NCBI RefSeq assembly: GCF_014384995.1
Contig: NZ_JACRSY010000014.1
Coordinates: 30,232-94,231, forward strand
Source of the DNA: Zhenhengia yiwuensis
Lineage (GTDB): Bacteria; Bacillota; Clostridia; Lachnospirales; Cellulosilyticaceae
Length of the DNA stretch: 64,000 bases
Reading direction: 5' to 3'
The notes below the pieces were generated by a model. That model had not been told where the DNA came from, did not search any database, and saw only the letters and a list, made by a program, of their open reading frames with translations. Below, piece by piece: positions 16,328-25,710 of this stretch (the stretch's first letter is position 1; every line of letters starts with the position of its first letter). The translations under genes and the position numbers were made by a program.

Positions 16328-18601
16328 ATGATTACCTATAATTTAGATGGAAGCATCAACAAATTAATTTGGGAAAATGATTTAGAAATTAAATTTAGGC
16401 AAGATGAGTACAGCGGCCCAAGTGTTTTTATATGGACCAAAGAAGATAGTGAGCCTATTAAAGTTAAGTTTCATCCAGCTATTGGAAGTTTGAAAGGCAC
16501 CTACAATAATCTACTCTTTGATATGCATTATGAAGAAAGCAACTACCAACTAGAACTTACATTATTTGTGCAAAATCACTCTGATCATGATTTTACTCCT
16601 AAAAGGCTCGAACTCAGGTTAGGTATTGATACTTATATGGAAAAGTTCCCTGACTGGGATAACCGCTTCTTCCCTACTATGATACGTTGTGAAAGCACAC
16701 ATGCTTGGGGATACATGCGTTCACCAAAAGGAAGCCTACTAGCTCTTGCATCCAAAGACCCTATAGCTTCTTGGCATCATAGTTACTCGCGTGCTTACTA
16801 TGACCCAGTATACAGTGATACGGGGCATCGTATTTACACAACGAGTTTGGATTTACTAAATGAAGGACCTCTCCCCATACGTCACCCTCAATCTCTTAGT
16901 TGTATACCTGCTAGAGAATCTAAAATCTTTCGTATATTACTTGCACATGTAGAAACAGAGGAAGAATTACTTCCTACTTTAGAGCATTACATAGGTATGG
17001 CTAGCATTAAAATGGATAAATACACTTATGAACTAGGTGAACAAGCTACAGCAACTTCCTTTGGCGCTCTCACCTTTAAGGCCCCAAGTGGAAAGGTTTA
17101 TACAGATACAACTTGCGTTACACTAGATGAATACGGTATATGGCAAGTCCTTTCCTCTCACCAAGATAAGATAAATGAGGCACTGATTTATGTACGCCAG
17201 CCTTGGTCTTATTATCTAGATGAGGCACGTAAAGCTGCCCTTACTTATAAGCAGAAAGCTACTACGCATACAGAATCCTGGTATGGCTTTTTCTCTGCCT
17301 TCTTAGCTAGGAAGTATCATCCACAGCCTGAGCTTGATGAAGCTCTAGAGCAAAAATTTGAAGAGGTTTATCAAGTTATGCTCCATGAGGATATCCCTGT
17401 CGAAGCTGCCCTTCCAGGTCGCATCCAAAACTGGGCCCAGATGATTGGGCTCCTTGTAGATGCCTATGAAGCTACCGGTAACCTTCTTTATCTAGATAGA
17501 GCGGACAAACTTGCAAGCCATGTTATGAAACACCAAAGTGACGATGGTGCTTACCGCTGTGGCTACGGTGTACATTATACTTGTGTCATTTACATTGCTA
17601 AGGCTATGCTTGAACTTTATCTAGCAGAAATTTCTAGAGCGGAGCCTGTTTATAAGGAACGCGCTCTTATTCACTACGAAAGTGCTAAATGTGCTATAGA
17701 TGATTTAGAGAAGTTCAAAGATAACATACAAACTGAAGGAGAGATGACCTTTGAAGATGGTATGATTTCTTGTAGTAGCCTGCAGCTTGGCATGTTTGCT
17801 CTTATCCAGCAAGAGCAAGTCCCAGATGACCACGTAGACCCTACACCTTATATCCAAGCTGCACGCTATATGTTAGATAAACACCGCTGCTTAGAACTTA
17901 CCCAAATCCCTGACTGCCGTATGCGCGGTGCTACCCTTAGATTTTGGGAGAGCATGTATGACGTTATGATTTTACAAGGCCTAATGACAAGCCCACATGG
18001 CTGGACTTCTTGGAAAAACTACGCAACTTACTACTTATATCGCTTAACAGGTGAAAAATGTTACCTCACTGACCTTATGGATACACTTGGTGCCTGCATG
18101 CAAGTTATCGACCATCAGACAGGTAAATTAAGATGGGCCTTTGCCACAGACCCTTACATAGAAGCTGACGTATTCGTTCCAGATGAAATGCGCCCTGGCA
18201 AAGGCAAAATGGTTAAACAAGTTATAGGTGAACAATATATTGATATGGTATCGGATTGGTGGCATACAGATCCAGCCATAGTTAGCATGGGCTACGCCTA
18301 CCCAGATAGAAACATGACAGATGGTATCTACCAAGGCGGTGCCTGTGATAATGATGTCCACGAGCACTTTAAGTGCCTTGAAGAAGTTGCGCTCACCAAA
18401 TCCTACATTCACCAAGAAGAAGACGAATTGCTTCACTATAACTGTAAGATATCCCTTACAGATAACCACCTTACGATTATGCCTTCTGAAGCACTTGTAA
18501 ACGAAGTCATTATTCGCTTAGAAACACCTGTTACGCTCCACATTCCAGAGTGGAACCGTACACTTGAACTAGTCCCTGGACTTTATACAATTCAAAAATA
18601 A
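16328..18601 (+). CDS. Putative six-hairpin glycosidase-like protein
   Basis: 757 aa, soluble, no signal peptide. Residues 1-300 look beta-rich (domain like the N-terminal sandwich of several alpha/alpha-barrel glycosidases). Residues 330-670 contain repeated helical pairs with aromatic and Asp/His-rich turns (NWAQMIGLLVDAYEATGN, GYGVHYTCVIYIAKAMLELY, GWTSWKNYATYYLYRLTG) typical of (alpha/alpha)6 barrels; a short beta tail ends the protein. Substrate and family (for example an uronidase or lyase) cannot be assigned from sight. Start has GAGAGGA ten bases upstream. Single gene, no transporter nearby. Confidence 0.55.
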   Translation: MITYNLDGSINKLIWENDLEIKFRQDEYSGPSVFIWTKEDSEPIKVKFHPAIGSLKGTYNNLLFDMHYEESNYQLELTLFVQNHSDHDFTPKRLELRLGIDTYMEKFPDWDNRFFPTMIRCESTHAWGYMRSPKGSLLALASKDPIASWHHSYSRAYYDPVYSDTGHRIYTTSLDLLNEGPLPIRHPQSLSCIPARESKIFRILLAHVETEEELLPTLEHYIGMASIKMDKYTYELGEQATATSFGALTFKAPSGKVYTDTTCVTLDEYGIWQVLSSHQDKINEALIYVRQPWSYYLDEARKAALTYKQKATTHTESWYGFFSAFLARKYHPQPELDEALEQKFEEVYQVMLHEDIPVEAALPGRIQNWAQMIGLLVDAYEATGNLLYLDRADKLASHVMKHQSDDGAYRCGYGVHYTCVIYIAKAMLELYLAEISRAEPVYKERALIHYESAKCAIDDLEKFKDNIQTEGEMTFEDGMISCSSLQLGMFALIQQEQVPDDHVDPTPYIQAARYMLDKHRCLELTQIPDCRMRGATLRFWESMYDVMILQGLMTSPHGWTSWKNYATYYLYRLTGEKCYLTDLMDTLGACMQVIDHQTGKLRWAFATDPYIEADVFVPDEMRPGKGKMVKQVIGEQYIDMVSDWWHTDPAIVSMGYAYPDRNMTDGIYQGGACDNDVHEHFKCLEEVALTKSYIHQEEDELLHYNCKISLTDNHLTIMPSEALVNEVIIRLETPVTLHIPEWNRTLELVPGLYTIQK

Positions 18602-18694
18602 TTAAGCTATTATCTTAGATATATTATTTTATACATACTACTTCTTAACTTCAAATATAAATAGATCTATTTATTGCACATAAATTTCAACATT

Positions 18695-18730
18695 AAAAAG
18701 AGCCTCCTTCGATAGAAGGGGGCTCTTTTT
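18695..18730 (+). terminator. Bidirectional terminator between convergent genes
   Basis: Arms AAAAAGAGCCTCCTTC and GAAGGGGGCTCTTTTT with a GATA loop. Lies between the end of the putative glycosidase and the end of the HxlR gene. Confidence 0.87.
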
Positions 18731-18742
18731 AAGACCCAGATT

Positions 18743-19066
18743 TTAATCCTTATACATGCTCTGATAATGTTCTCCCCATTTCCATAGTGCATCCATAACA
18801 GGTTGTAAGCTATAGCCTAACTCAGTTAATGAATATTCTACTCTAGGTGGTACCTCAGGGTAAACTTGGCGTATCACAAGTCCATCAGCTTCCATAGCAC
18901 GTAAATTCTGCGTTAATACCTTTTGACTAATATTTCCTATGGAGCTTTTTAACTCTCCAAAACGTTTAGTTCCTGAAAGTAAGTCTCTTAAAATTAAAAC
19001 TTTCCATTTATCACCAATAAGATATAGCGTTGTTTCAATAGGGCAAGGTGGTAAAAGTCGTTGCAT
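18743..19066 (-). CDS. HxlR-family transcriptional regulator
   Basis: 107 aa winged-helix repressor. Typical HxlR layout: a conserved N-terminal Cys (C8, in PPCPIE), then GDKWKVLILRDLLSGTKRF as the first helices and KVLTQNLRAMEADGLV as recognition helix plus wing, and YSLTELGYSL. HxlR proteins often sense electrophiles or redox state through that Cys. I start at the ATG at 19066 with GGAGG seven bases upstream rather than the GTG one codon earlier. Divergent from the flavin-type oxidoreductase gene at 19199; a 16-base palindrome in between is a likely operator. Confidence 0.9.
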   Translation of the reverse strand: MQRLLPPCPIETTLYLIGDKWKVLILRDLLSGTKRFGELKSSIGNISQKVLTQNLRAMEADGLVIRQVYPEVPPRVEYSLTELGYSLQPVMDALWKWGEHYQSMYKD

Positions 19067-19101
19067 CACTCATCCTCCAATAGTTTCTTTTAGGTACCTA
19101 T

Positions 19102-19117
19102 AGCACTTTAAAGTGCT
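19102..19117. promoter_or_regulatory. Perfect 16-base palindrome, candidate HxlR operator
   Basis: AGCACTTTAAAGTGCT lies between the divergent HxlR and oxidoreductase genes, 35 bases upstream of the HxlR start. Such symmetrical sites between an HxlR gene and its divergent target are usually the regulator's operator. Binding is inferred from position only. Confidence 0.6.
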
Positions 19118-19198
19118 TACTTTCCAAACGATACTTTTAATATTATTATAAATTCATAAGCAACCGGTGGCAATAAAATGAATAGGAAGGTATTAACA

Positions 19199-19603
19199 AT
19201 GAATGAAGTGATACAATTCTTAAATGAAAATCCAGTACAATATTTTGCTACAGTAGGTTTAGATGGTAAACCAAAAGTAAGACCTTTTCAATTTATGCTT
19301 GAGCAAGGTGGCAAACTATACTTCTGCACAAATAATACAAAAGAAGTTTATAAAGAAATGCAAAATACTCCTTATGTAGAAATAGTAACATCAAGCTCAA
19401 CTTTTGCTTGGATGCGATTAAGTGGGAAGGTAACATTCTCTAATGATTTAGAAATTAAGAAAGCGATCATTGAAGCAAGCCCACTTGTAAAATCTCTCTA
19501 TCAAACAGCAGAAAATCCTATTTTCGAGATTTTCTACCTTGATGAAGCAAATGCTGTGATAGCTGATTTTTCAGGAAATCCACCTAAGACATATGTATTA
19601 TAA
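19199..19603 (+). CDS. Pyridoxamine 5'-phosphate oxidase-like flavoprotein
   Basis: 134 aa split-barrel flavin-binding protein. The opening EVIQFLNENPVQYFATVGLDGKPKVRPFQFM and the KLYFCTNNTKEVYKEM segment (shown in part) are typical of short FMN/F420-type split barrels of the PNPOx-like group; the residues VRPF and TNNTK line the flavin phosphate site. It is more likely a general flavin reductase than a vitamin B6 enzyme. Start at 19199, where AGGAAGG stands eight bases upstream; an ATG at 19178 is in frame but lacks a good site. Likely repressed by the divergent HxlR protein. Confidence 0.82.
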   Translation: MNEVIQFLNENPVQYFATVGLDGKPKVRPFQFMLEQGGKLYFCTNNTKEVYKEMQNTPYVEIVTSSSTFAWMRLSGKVTFSNDLEIKKAIIEASPLVKSLYQTAENPIFEIFYLDEANAVIADFSGNPPKTYVL

Positions 19604-19621
19604 ATTAAGATATAACTATAC

Positions 19622-19655
19622 ATATAGCACCTCTTAACGCTTAGAGGTGCTATAT
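19622..19655 (+). terminator. Terminator after the flavoprotein gene
   Basis: Arms ATATAGCACCTCTTA and TAAGAGGTGCTATAT around an ACGC loop, then CATTT. The minus-strand ABC gene ends 40 bases further on, so it may serve both sides. Confidence 0.82.
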
Positions 19656-19695
19656 CATTTACTAAAACAACTAATCTCCTAGGTAGTTCATATTT

Positions 19696-21318
19696 CTACA
19701 TACTCACTACTTGTTGATGATTGACTTTAAGCACCTTATCATAGCGATGCTTCGTATCTTTAAAAAGTACATGACTTACATTAATAACTGTTACGCCTTC
19801 TAAGGCTAGTATACTTTGTTCTATTTCCTTTGCCCTTTCCATATCAAGTGCTGCAAAGGCTTCATCTAGGAAGATAATACTTGCATGTGCTAGAAGCCCT
19901 CTTGCAATAACCACTCTGCTTCTTTCCCCTCCTGATATGTTCTTACCATTATCATAAATCATAGTATCTAATCCATCAGGCAAACTTGCTACAAAGTCTG
20001 TAAGCCCCGCCTTCTTAAGGGCCTCCTCAATCTCTTTTTCACTATAATCCTTATAAAGGGTAATGTTATTTCTCAAGGTATCTTCAAAGATGAATACCTG
20101 TTGTTCTACATTGGCTACCTGTGAAAAGAAGTCTTGTTTTTTAATATCCTTTAGGCTATGCCCATCAATTAGAATTTCACCCTTTGTAGGGTTAAAGTAC
20201 TTTCTAAGAAGTTTAAGTAGTGTAGACTTCCCACCTCCACTTGGCCCTACAATGAGATATTTCCCACCTTTTTTAAGTTCTAGCTGTACATTCTCAAGTA
20301 TCTTATCAGACTCCTCATAACCAAAGTCTACATTTTCAAGGATGATACCTTCTTTAAAATCCTTAAAGGCTACAGTCTCTTTATAGTTATCTTCATTTTT
20401 AAGGGTTTCTTCAATCTTTTTCATTAAGTCTTTAACTGTAAAAATCTTTGGCAACTGCTCAGTTATATTCATAACAGGCCACATAACCTTTTGAAATCCT
20501 TGCACGACAAGGAATACACCACCTATAGTAATGGTTCCTTTAATAGCCATAAATCCGCATACGGCACATACTGTATACATCATTAAGTTCATTAAAGCAT
20601 TTTCTGAAGCTTGGATGTAAGAAAGAATCTTATCTATAACATATCCTTTTTGCTGAACCTCTTCGCTCTTTTCATTAAAACTATTTTGTACACGTTCACG
20701 TAAGTTGTTACTCTTAATAATATGAAAAGCTGATAACACTTCTTTAGTATAAGAAGTATAACCCTCGAATAAATTACTGCGCTCCTTCATATGCCCAGAA
20801 ACAGGTTTAGAAGTCGCCATAGAGAAAATAATACTTAAACACATAACACCTAATGCTAATAAAATCACCCAAGGTGTAACTGTAGCAATCATCCAAATAC
20901 CTGCAAAAAAGTTAAGTAGACATACTCCAATTTCATAGATACTATCAGTTAGATTGACCTCTAACAGGTTAAAGTCATTTGTTAAGCTAGAAATATATTT
21001 AGCGTTATTCTCTTTATGAAATTCACTAATATTTTTACCGAAAACACCTTTTACATAGTAGCGCTTCATATTAAGGTTCGCCCGTCTCTTATATAAAGCT
21101 CTTGTAACTGCTGTTAAAATACATAAAGGTACAAGACATACAGCCATCAAAATCAACACGCCAGCTGTTTCTTTAAAATGGGTCATATCACCACTTAACG
21201 CAATATCCATAAGCTCTTTCATTTTAATAAAAGTATAAGAGTCTACTATGGCAAGTACTCCTGCACTCACTAGTGCTATACATAATATAGGCAGTGCCTT
21301 AAACAATTGCTTTAACAT
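19696..21318 (-). CDS. ABC exporter, fused permease-ATPase
   Basis: 540 aa. Six-helix membrane domain (residues 1-300) followed by an ATPase: Walker A GPSGGGKST, Q-loop VANVEQQVFIF, signature ISGGERSR, Walker B IIFLDEAFAALD, and a VSHV switch with His. Family of heterodimeric multidrug/peptide exporters. The start overlaps the end of the upstream ABC gene by seven bases; GGAGGT precedes the ATG. Its partner half-transporter is broken (see 21312-22591), so this protein either acts alone as a homodimer or is on the way to being lost. The frame itself is intact. Confidence 0.87.
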   Translation of the reverse strand: MLKQLFKALPILCIALVSAGVLAIVDSYTFIKMKELMDIALSGDMTHFKETAGVLILMAVCLVPLCILTAVTRALYKRRANLNMKRYYVKGVFGKNISEFHKENNAKYISSLTNDFNLLEVNLTDSIYEIGVCLLNFFAGIWMIATVTPWVILLALGVMCLSIIFSMATSKPVSGHMKERSNLFEGYTSYTKEVLSAFHIIKSNNLRERVQNSFNEKSEEVQQKGYVIDKILSYIQASENALMNLMMYTVCAVCGFMAIKGTITIGGVFLVVQGFQKVMWPVMNITEQLPKIFTVKDLMKKIEETLKNEDNYKETVAFKDFKEGIILENVDFGYEESDKILENVQLELKKGGKYLIVGPSGGGKSTLLKLLRKYFNPTKGEILIDGHSLKDIKKQDFFSQVANVEQQVFIFEDTLRNNITLYKDYSEKEIEEALKKAGLTDFVASLPDGLDTMIYDNGKNISGGERSRVVIARGLLAHASIIFLDEAFAALDMERAKEIEQSILALEGVTVINVSHVLFKDTKHRYDKVLKVNHQQVVSM

Positions 21319-22591
21319 ACAACCACCTCCCCAAAGTAGTCTTTTGCACTGTACGTATGAACTTTTCGATTCTTAAGCTCTAATACATAGTCATACTCTT
21401 GTGTTATCCCTTCATAGTAGCGATGGCTAATGGCTACTACAGTACAATCTAAACCAAGAAGTTCCTGCTCAATTTTTCTCCCCATCTCTTCATTGAGAGC
21501 TGAAGTTCCTTCATCTACAAAAAGAATTTTTGCATTTTTCGCTAAGGCCCTTGCTATAGAAATTCTTTGTCTTTGTCCACCTGAAAGATTCTTACCATTT
21601 TCTAAAAGCATGGTTTCAAGACCATCCTTCCCTTCAAGTAAGTCATCAAGCCCCGCTTTATGGGCTGCTTCTAATACCTTCTGGGTAGGTATATCTTTAT
21701 AAAGGCTAATATTGTTATGAATAGTATCTTCAAAGAGAAATACATCTTGGTACACAAAGGCTACCTGATTGTTAAAATCACTTTCCCCAATAGCCTTATA
21801 ATCTTTTCCATCTACCACAATACTTCCCTCATAGTCATCATAAATCATAGATAATAGCTTCATCAAAGTAGATTTGCCCGCACCACTTACCCCTTTAATG
21901 AGATACTTCTTACCCGCTTCTATGGTAAACTGTGCCTCCTCTAAAATTTTGCCTGCCTCATAACTAAAGCTTAAATCCTTTACTTCTATAACCTGATTAA
22001 AGTCAAATGTTAACCCTTCTTTATTTTCATTTACAGAGCAGCCTTCCTTCCGTGTAATCTTATCAAAGATACGCTTAGAAGACTTAATTACATTAAAACG
22101 TGGTAGTATCTCTACAAGAGGGAATATCAAACTGCTACAAAGCTGTACGGTTATCATTTGTATCCCTAAGTTCCCTCCATTAGCCATCTTAATACCTACA
22201 TAAACAACAACACCTACTAATATAATGTAACTTGCAAACATCATTAAACTACGTTGCTGTTCACTGTAAATATTAAAAGCAACTTTTCTCTTTTCAACTT
22301 TATTAATAGCTTCTAAACTCTTATCTAAGAACTTATCTTCTATATTATTAAGCTTTAAAATCTCTAATCCATTAAAATTAATCTACTTGCAATGTGTAAC
22401 CCACCTGCTAAAACAGATGCCCCTATAGCCAAGATGACAATCCATCTAAAAAGTATAATATCTTTTTTATCTAGAACCTCAAACATCATTCCAAATAGCC
22501 CCATACGTATAAGGCTATCTACTACTGGTAAGAAACAGGCAATGATATAAATTGCAAACTGCTTCTTTTTATTAAGTAAAAGTTCTTTCAT
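21312..22591 (-). pseudogene. Broken ABC exporter half (internal deletion and frameshift)
   Basis: Two pieces of one gene. The 5' piece (22591-22364, 75 codons, with its own GGAGG) encodes the first two helices of an ABC exporter. The 3' part is in another frame, readable from about 22372 (NGLEILKLNNIEDKFLDKS) through to 21312 and holds the rest of the membrane domain and a full ATPase (GVSGAGKST, LSGGQRQR, ILFVDEGTSALN). Compared with the downstream paralogue, about 115 residues (helices around 2-4) are missing between the pieces, with a frame change at the junction. An ATPase fragment could still be made from an internal ATG at 22244. Confidence 0.82.
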
Positions 22592-22710
22592 TTAATCCTC
22601 CCCCTTCATATGATTCAATTGTTTGAATTCTAAAATAATACCAAAGAAACATTGTTTCGTTGTCAATATAATTACGCAATATTGTTTTATTTATTTATGA
22701 ATAAAAAAAT

Positions 22711-22726
22711 AAGAGCCGAAGCTCTT
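22711..22726 (-). terminator. Terminator upstream of the ABC unit, after msrA
   Basis: AAGAGCTTCGGCTCTT hairpin on the minus strand followed by ATTTTTTTA; it sits five bases beyond the msrA stop. Confidence 0.88.
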
Positions 22727-22731
22727 AGATT

Positions 22732-23259
22732 TTAATCTGTCCAAGTTTGTTTAATAAAATCAGCTCGTCCAGATTCTATATATTCTTTTTGATAAGCATC
22801 AGGATTCTTTTTATAATAATCCTGATGATATTCTTCTGCTAAATAGAAAGGCATAGCAGGTAGTACTTTTGTGACAACAGGTTTGCTAAACTTACCACTC
22901 GCATCTAGCTCTTTAATGTATCTCTCTACAATGTCTCTTTGGTTTTCGTCTTGATAGAATACTGCTGTTGTATAACTTTCACCTCTATCAATAAACTGTC
23001 CTGCCTCATCTGTCGGATCGATAACCTTAAAGAAAATATCTACTAGCATTTCAAAACTTATCTTGTCTTCATCAAAAGTAATTTCTACTGCTTCTCTATG
23101 TCCTGTAGTCTGAGTTTTAATTTGCTCATAAGTAGGATTTTCTACATATCCTCCCGTATAACCTGATAATACACTTTTTACACCTTCATACTTATCAAAA
23201 GGCTTAATCATACACCAAAAACATCCACCTGCAAAAATCGCTTTTTGTAATTTACCCAT
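22732..23259 (-). CDS. msrA: Peptide methionine sulfoxide reductase MsrA
   Basis: 175 aa. Reduces Met-S-sulfoxide in proteins. Catalytic motif GGCFWC at residues 11-16 (C13 nucleophile; C16 is also present), the conserved GYTGG, HREAVEI and QFIDRGESYTTAVFY segments, and the EEYHQDYYKKNP near the C-terminus are all seen. Lacks an MsrB domain. GGGGGG precedes the ATG. Own transcription unit. Confidence 0.94.
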   Translation of the reverse strand: MGKLQKAIFAGGCFWCMIKPFDKYEGVKSVLSGYTGGYVENPTYEQIKTQTTGHREAVEITFDEDKISFEMLVDIFFKVIDPTDEAGQFIDRGESYTTAVFYQDENQRDIVERYIKELDASGKFSKPVVTKVLPAMPFYLAEEYHQDYYKKNPDAYQKEYIESGRADFIKQTWTD

Positions 23260-23331
23260 TTCTAACCCCCCTCTACTCTAATTTCTTTCTTACTTTTTAT
23301 TCCTTTAACTTCTTGATCTTAAATTTCTTAT

Positions 23332-24375
23332 CTATTGTACTTCTTCCTCTACTACAGTTTTTTTAAGGAATCCAATCATGAGTGCTGCAACCACTACACC
23401 ACTTAAAAAAGCAATCACAAATCCTATAGGATTTTCAATAACTGGAAGGATAAAAATACCACCATGCGGTGCTCTGGATGCACATCCAAAGAACATAGCA
23501 AGTCCCCCTGCTACTGCTGAACCCACCGTTACTGAAGGTAATACACGAAACGGATCTGCTGCCGCAAAGGAAATAGCTCCTTCTGTAATAAATGAAAGAC
23601 CTAATATATAGTTTGTAAGTCCTGCTTCTCTATCTTTTTTAGTAAATTTATTTTTGAATAATGTAGTTGCAAGTGCAATACTTGTAGCTGGCACCATACC
23701 ACCAATAATAACTGCCGCCATAGCCGCATAGTTGCCTGCATCAAAACAGATAACTGCAAACATGTAAGCCCCTTTATTTAAAGGTCCTCCCATATCTACT
23801 GCCATCATAGCTGCTAGTACGATACCAAGTAAAATCTGACTTGATGCCCCCATACCCGTTAAAGTTTCAGTAATCATAGTATTAAGCATTGTAACAGGCG
23901 GGTTAACCACAAACGTCATAACTGCACCTACTAATATAAGTCCTAATAAAGGATAAAGCAACATAGGTTTTAAGCCCTCTAAAGACTTAGGAATAAAGCA
24001 AAGCACTTTTTCAAGTAAAACCACTATGTATCCTGCTATGAAACCTGCAAGTAAAGCTCCAAGGAAGCCTGCCCCACTTTGCTGAGCCAATACTCCGCCA
24101 ATAAAACCAACTACCATACCTGGTTGACCTGCTATACTTACTGCAATGTAAGCTGCAAAAACAGGTAGCATAAATCCAAAGGTTAAATCCCCGATTTGCT
24201 TAAGAAAAGCAGATAACGGTGTATTTGAACCAAAGTTAGACGGATCTATTGCATAGTCATCAAATAAAAATGCTAATGCAATCAGAAGTCCCCCGCCAAT
24301 GACAAACGGAAGCATATGTGTGATGCCATCCATCAAATTGCGATAAATCTTTTGCCCTATTGATTCTTTTTTCAT
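23332..24375 (-). CDS. Fructose-type PTS permease, EIIC domain alone
   Basis: 347 aa membrane protein of the fructose family EIIC (about nine helices). The start GITHMLPFVIGGGLLIALAFLFDD and the loop ITEGAISFAAADPFRVLPS, followed by ASRAPHGG, match FruA EIIC. Usually EIIC is fused behind EIIA and EIIB domains; here the protein begins at the EIIC domain, after GAGGAG AGACAAA, with no EIIA, EIIB or fructose-1-phosphate kinase nearby. Start set at the second Met (24375). Either the other domains are supplied from elsewhere or it has another role. Confidence 0.85.
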   Translation of the reverse strand: MKKESIGQKIYRNLMDGITHMLPFVIGGGLLIALAFLFDDYAIDPSNFGSNTPLSAFLKQIGDLTFGFMLPVFAAYIAVSIAGQPGMVVGFIGGVLAQQSGAGFLGALLAGFIAGYIVVLLEKVLCFIPKSLEGLKPMLLYPLLGLILVGAVMTFVVNPPVTMLNTMITETLTGMGASSQILLGIVLAAMMAVDMGGPLNKGAYMFAVICFDAGNYAAMAAVIIGGMVPATSIALATTLFKNKFTKKDREAGLTNYILGLSFITEGAISFAAADPFRVLPSVTVGSAVAGGLAMFFGCASRAPHGGIFILPVIENPIGFVIAFLSGVVVAALMIGFLKKTVVEEEVQ

Positions 24376-24468
24376 TTTGTCTCTCCTCATTCATGCCGTC
24401 CACTTTTGTTTTCATGATGTCAGCATTCATTATTATATATACAAAAACAGCTTCAACCCGCACAGTTA

Positions 24469-24506
24469 GGGGCGAGATATTTTAAACCACTAAAATATCT
24501 CGCCCC
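24469..24506. repeat. 16-base perfect inverted repeat
   Basis: GGGGCGAGATATTTTA and its complement TAAAATATCTCGCCCC separated by six bases; flanking GTTAG and CTACTG add imperfect pairs. G+C at the base and AT at the tip differ from the T-tailed terminators elsewhere in the window; there is no T-run. Lies between an AI-2E-family gene and the EIIC gene. Confidence 0.75.
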
Positions 24507-24530
24507 TACTGCGATGCAGTACTGTCTTGT

Positions 24531-25697
24531 TTACTTTTTACCTATTTTGCATTTATATAAACGATCTATATAGACACCTATCAGTGCAGCTGTTGGTACG
24601 GAAGCTATCATTCCTATACCTCCAAAATAACTCCCTCCAATTAAAACAGCTATTAAGATCCACACTGGTAGAAGTCCTACCTTGTCCCCTACTATTTTAG
24701 GTTGAACAATATTACCATCAATTTGTTGATAAAGTAAAAGAAGTACAGCTCCTGTTATACCTAATCCAAAATTTGTAAAAGCTCCGAGTACAAACGCAAG
24801 TCCCGAACCTACAATAGGTCCTACATATGGAATAACATTTGTAAATCCCGCTGCAACTCCTATTAAAATAGCAAATGGATGTTTAATAAGTATCATAAGT
24901 AGTACCGATACAACCCCTACAATAAAGGAATCCAGTATTGTACCCAATAAATACTTTCCAACCACATCATCTAACGTTTTGACAAAATCAATTATATTAT
25001 CTTTTACCTTTGGTGTACATACAATAGTTCCAAATTTACTAATCATAGCAAAAAGTTTTTCCTTATCTTTAAGGAAATAGAACGTTAAAATCACCGATAC
25101 AACTAAATCTATTACAAAAGAACTAAAAGAAGAAATCAGCCCACCCAAACTATTAATCAGTAACTGCCCTCCATCAACAAGGAAGCCTTTAACATAATTA
25201 AAGATATTAATATTGGTTATATCCACATTTAAGGTATTTAAAACTTTTCCTATTTCTTTCATCCATATATTAAACTGTGCTTCATACTTAGGAATAGAAC
25301 GAATTAGAATTTTAATATTGTCAAACAATGGTGGGATGATAAAGTTGATAATCATTGCAATAAGTCCTATTACAGCTAGAAAAATAAGCGTTACACTTAT
25401 AAGTCTAATACTCGCTTTACGTTTTTCTCTATCTCTTTTAGGTACAAGTTTATCAAGTCCTTTATTTATCCAATTCTCAATATATACAACAGGATAATAC
25501 AGTAAATATGCAGCTACAAAAGCATTTATAACCGGAGAAATAACACCAAAGAAATTCTTAATAGCTTCCCAAATTGTCATGATTAAATTAGGTGCATTAT
25601 CTACTGTCTTAAAAATGACAATCAAAATACTTCCTATGACAACCGATGTAAGCCCTACCAAAAAATACTTTTTATAAGCCTTTAACTTTTCTAGCAT
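24531..25697 (-). CDS. AI-2E-family transporter (YtvI/PerM-like)
   Basis: 388 aa with about seven to eight membrane helices and the extended loop of this family (residues 130-200). The closing part GFTNVIPYVGPIVGSGLAF and the DGNIVQPKIVGDKVGL segment are the family's signature. The role of most members is unsettled (autoinducer-2 export, ion or small-molecule transport). AAGGAT precedes the ATG. It lies 13 bases before the end of the PfkB kinase gene, in the same direction, so they may be co-transcribed. Confidence 0.87.
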   Translation of the reverse strand: MLEKLKAYKKYFLVGLTSVVIGSILIVIFKTVDNAPNLIMTIWEAIKNFFGVISPVINAFVAAYLLYYPVVYIENWINKGLDKLVPKRDREKRKASIRLISVTLIFLAVIGLIAMIINFIIPPLFDNIKILIRSIPKYEAQFNIWMKEIGKVLNTLNVDITNINIFNYVKGFLVDGGQLLINSLGGLISSFSSFVIDLVVSVILTFYFLKDKEKLFAMISKFGTIVCTPKVKDNIIDFVKTLDDVVGKYLLGTILDSFIVGVVSVLLMILIKHPFAILIGVAAGFTNVIPYVGPIVGSGLAFVLGAFTNFGLGITGAVLLLLYQQIDGNIVQPKIVGDKVGLLPVWILIAVLIGGSYFGGIGMIASVPTAALIGVYIDRLYKCKIGKK

Positions 25698-25710
25698 CTA
25701 TTGATCCTTT

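Noticed and set aside
24260..24463. Small minus-strand ORF before the EIIC gene
   Set aside because: Mostly overlaps the start of the EIIC frame in another frame; no RBS and no similarity to EIIA or EIIB seen.
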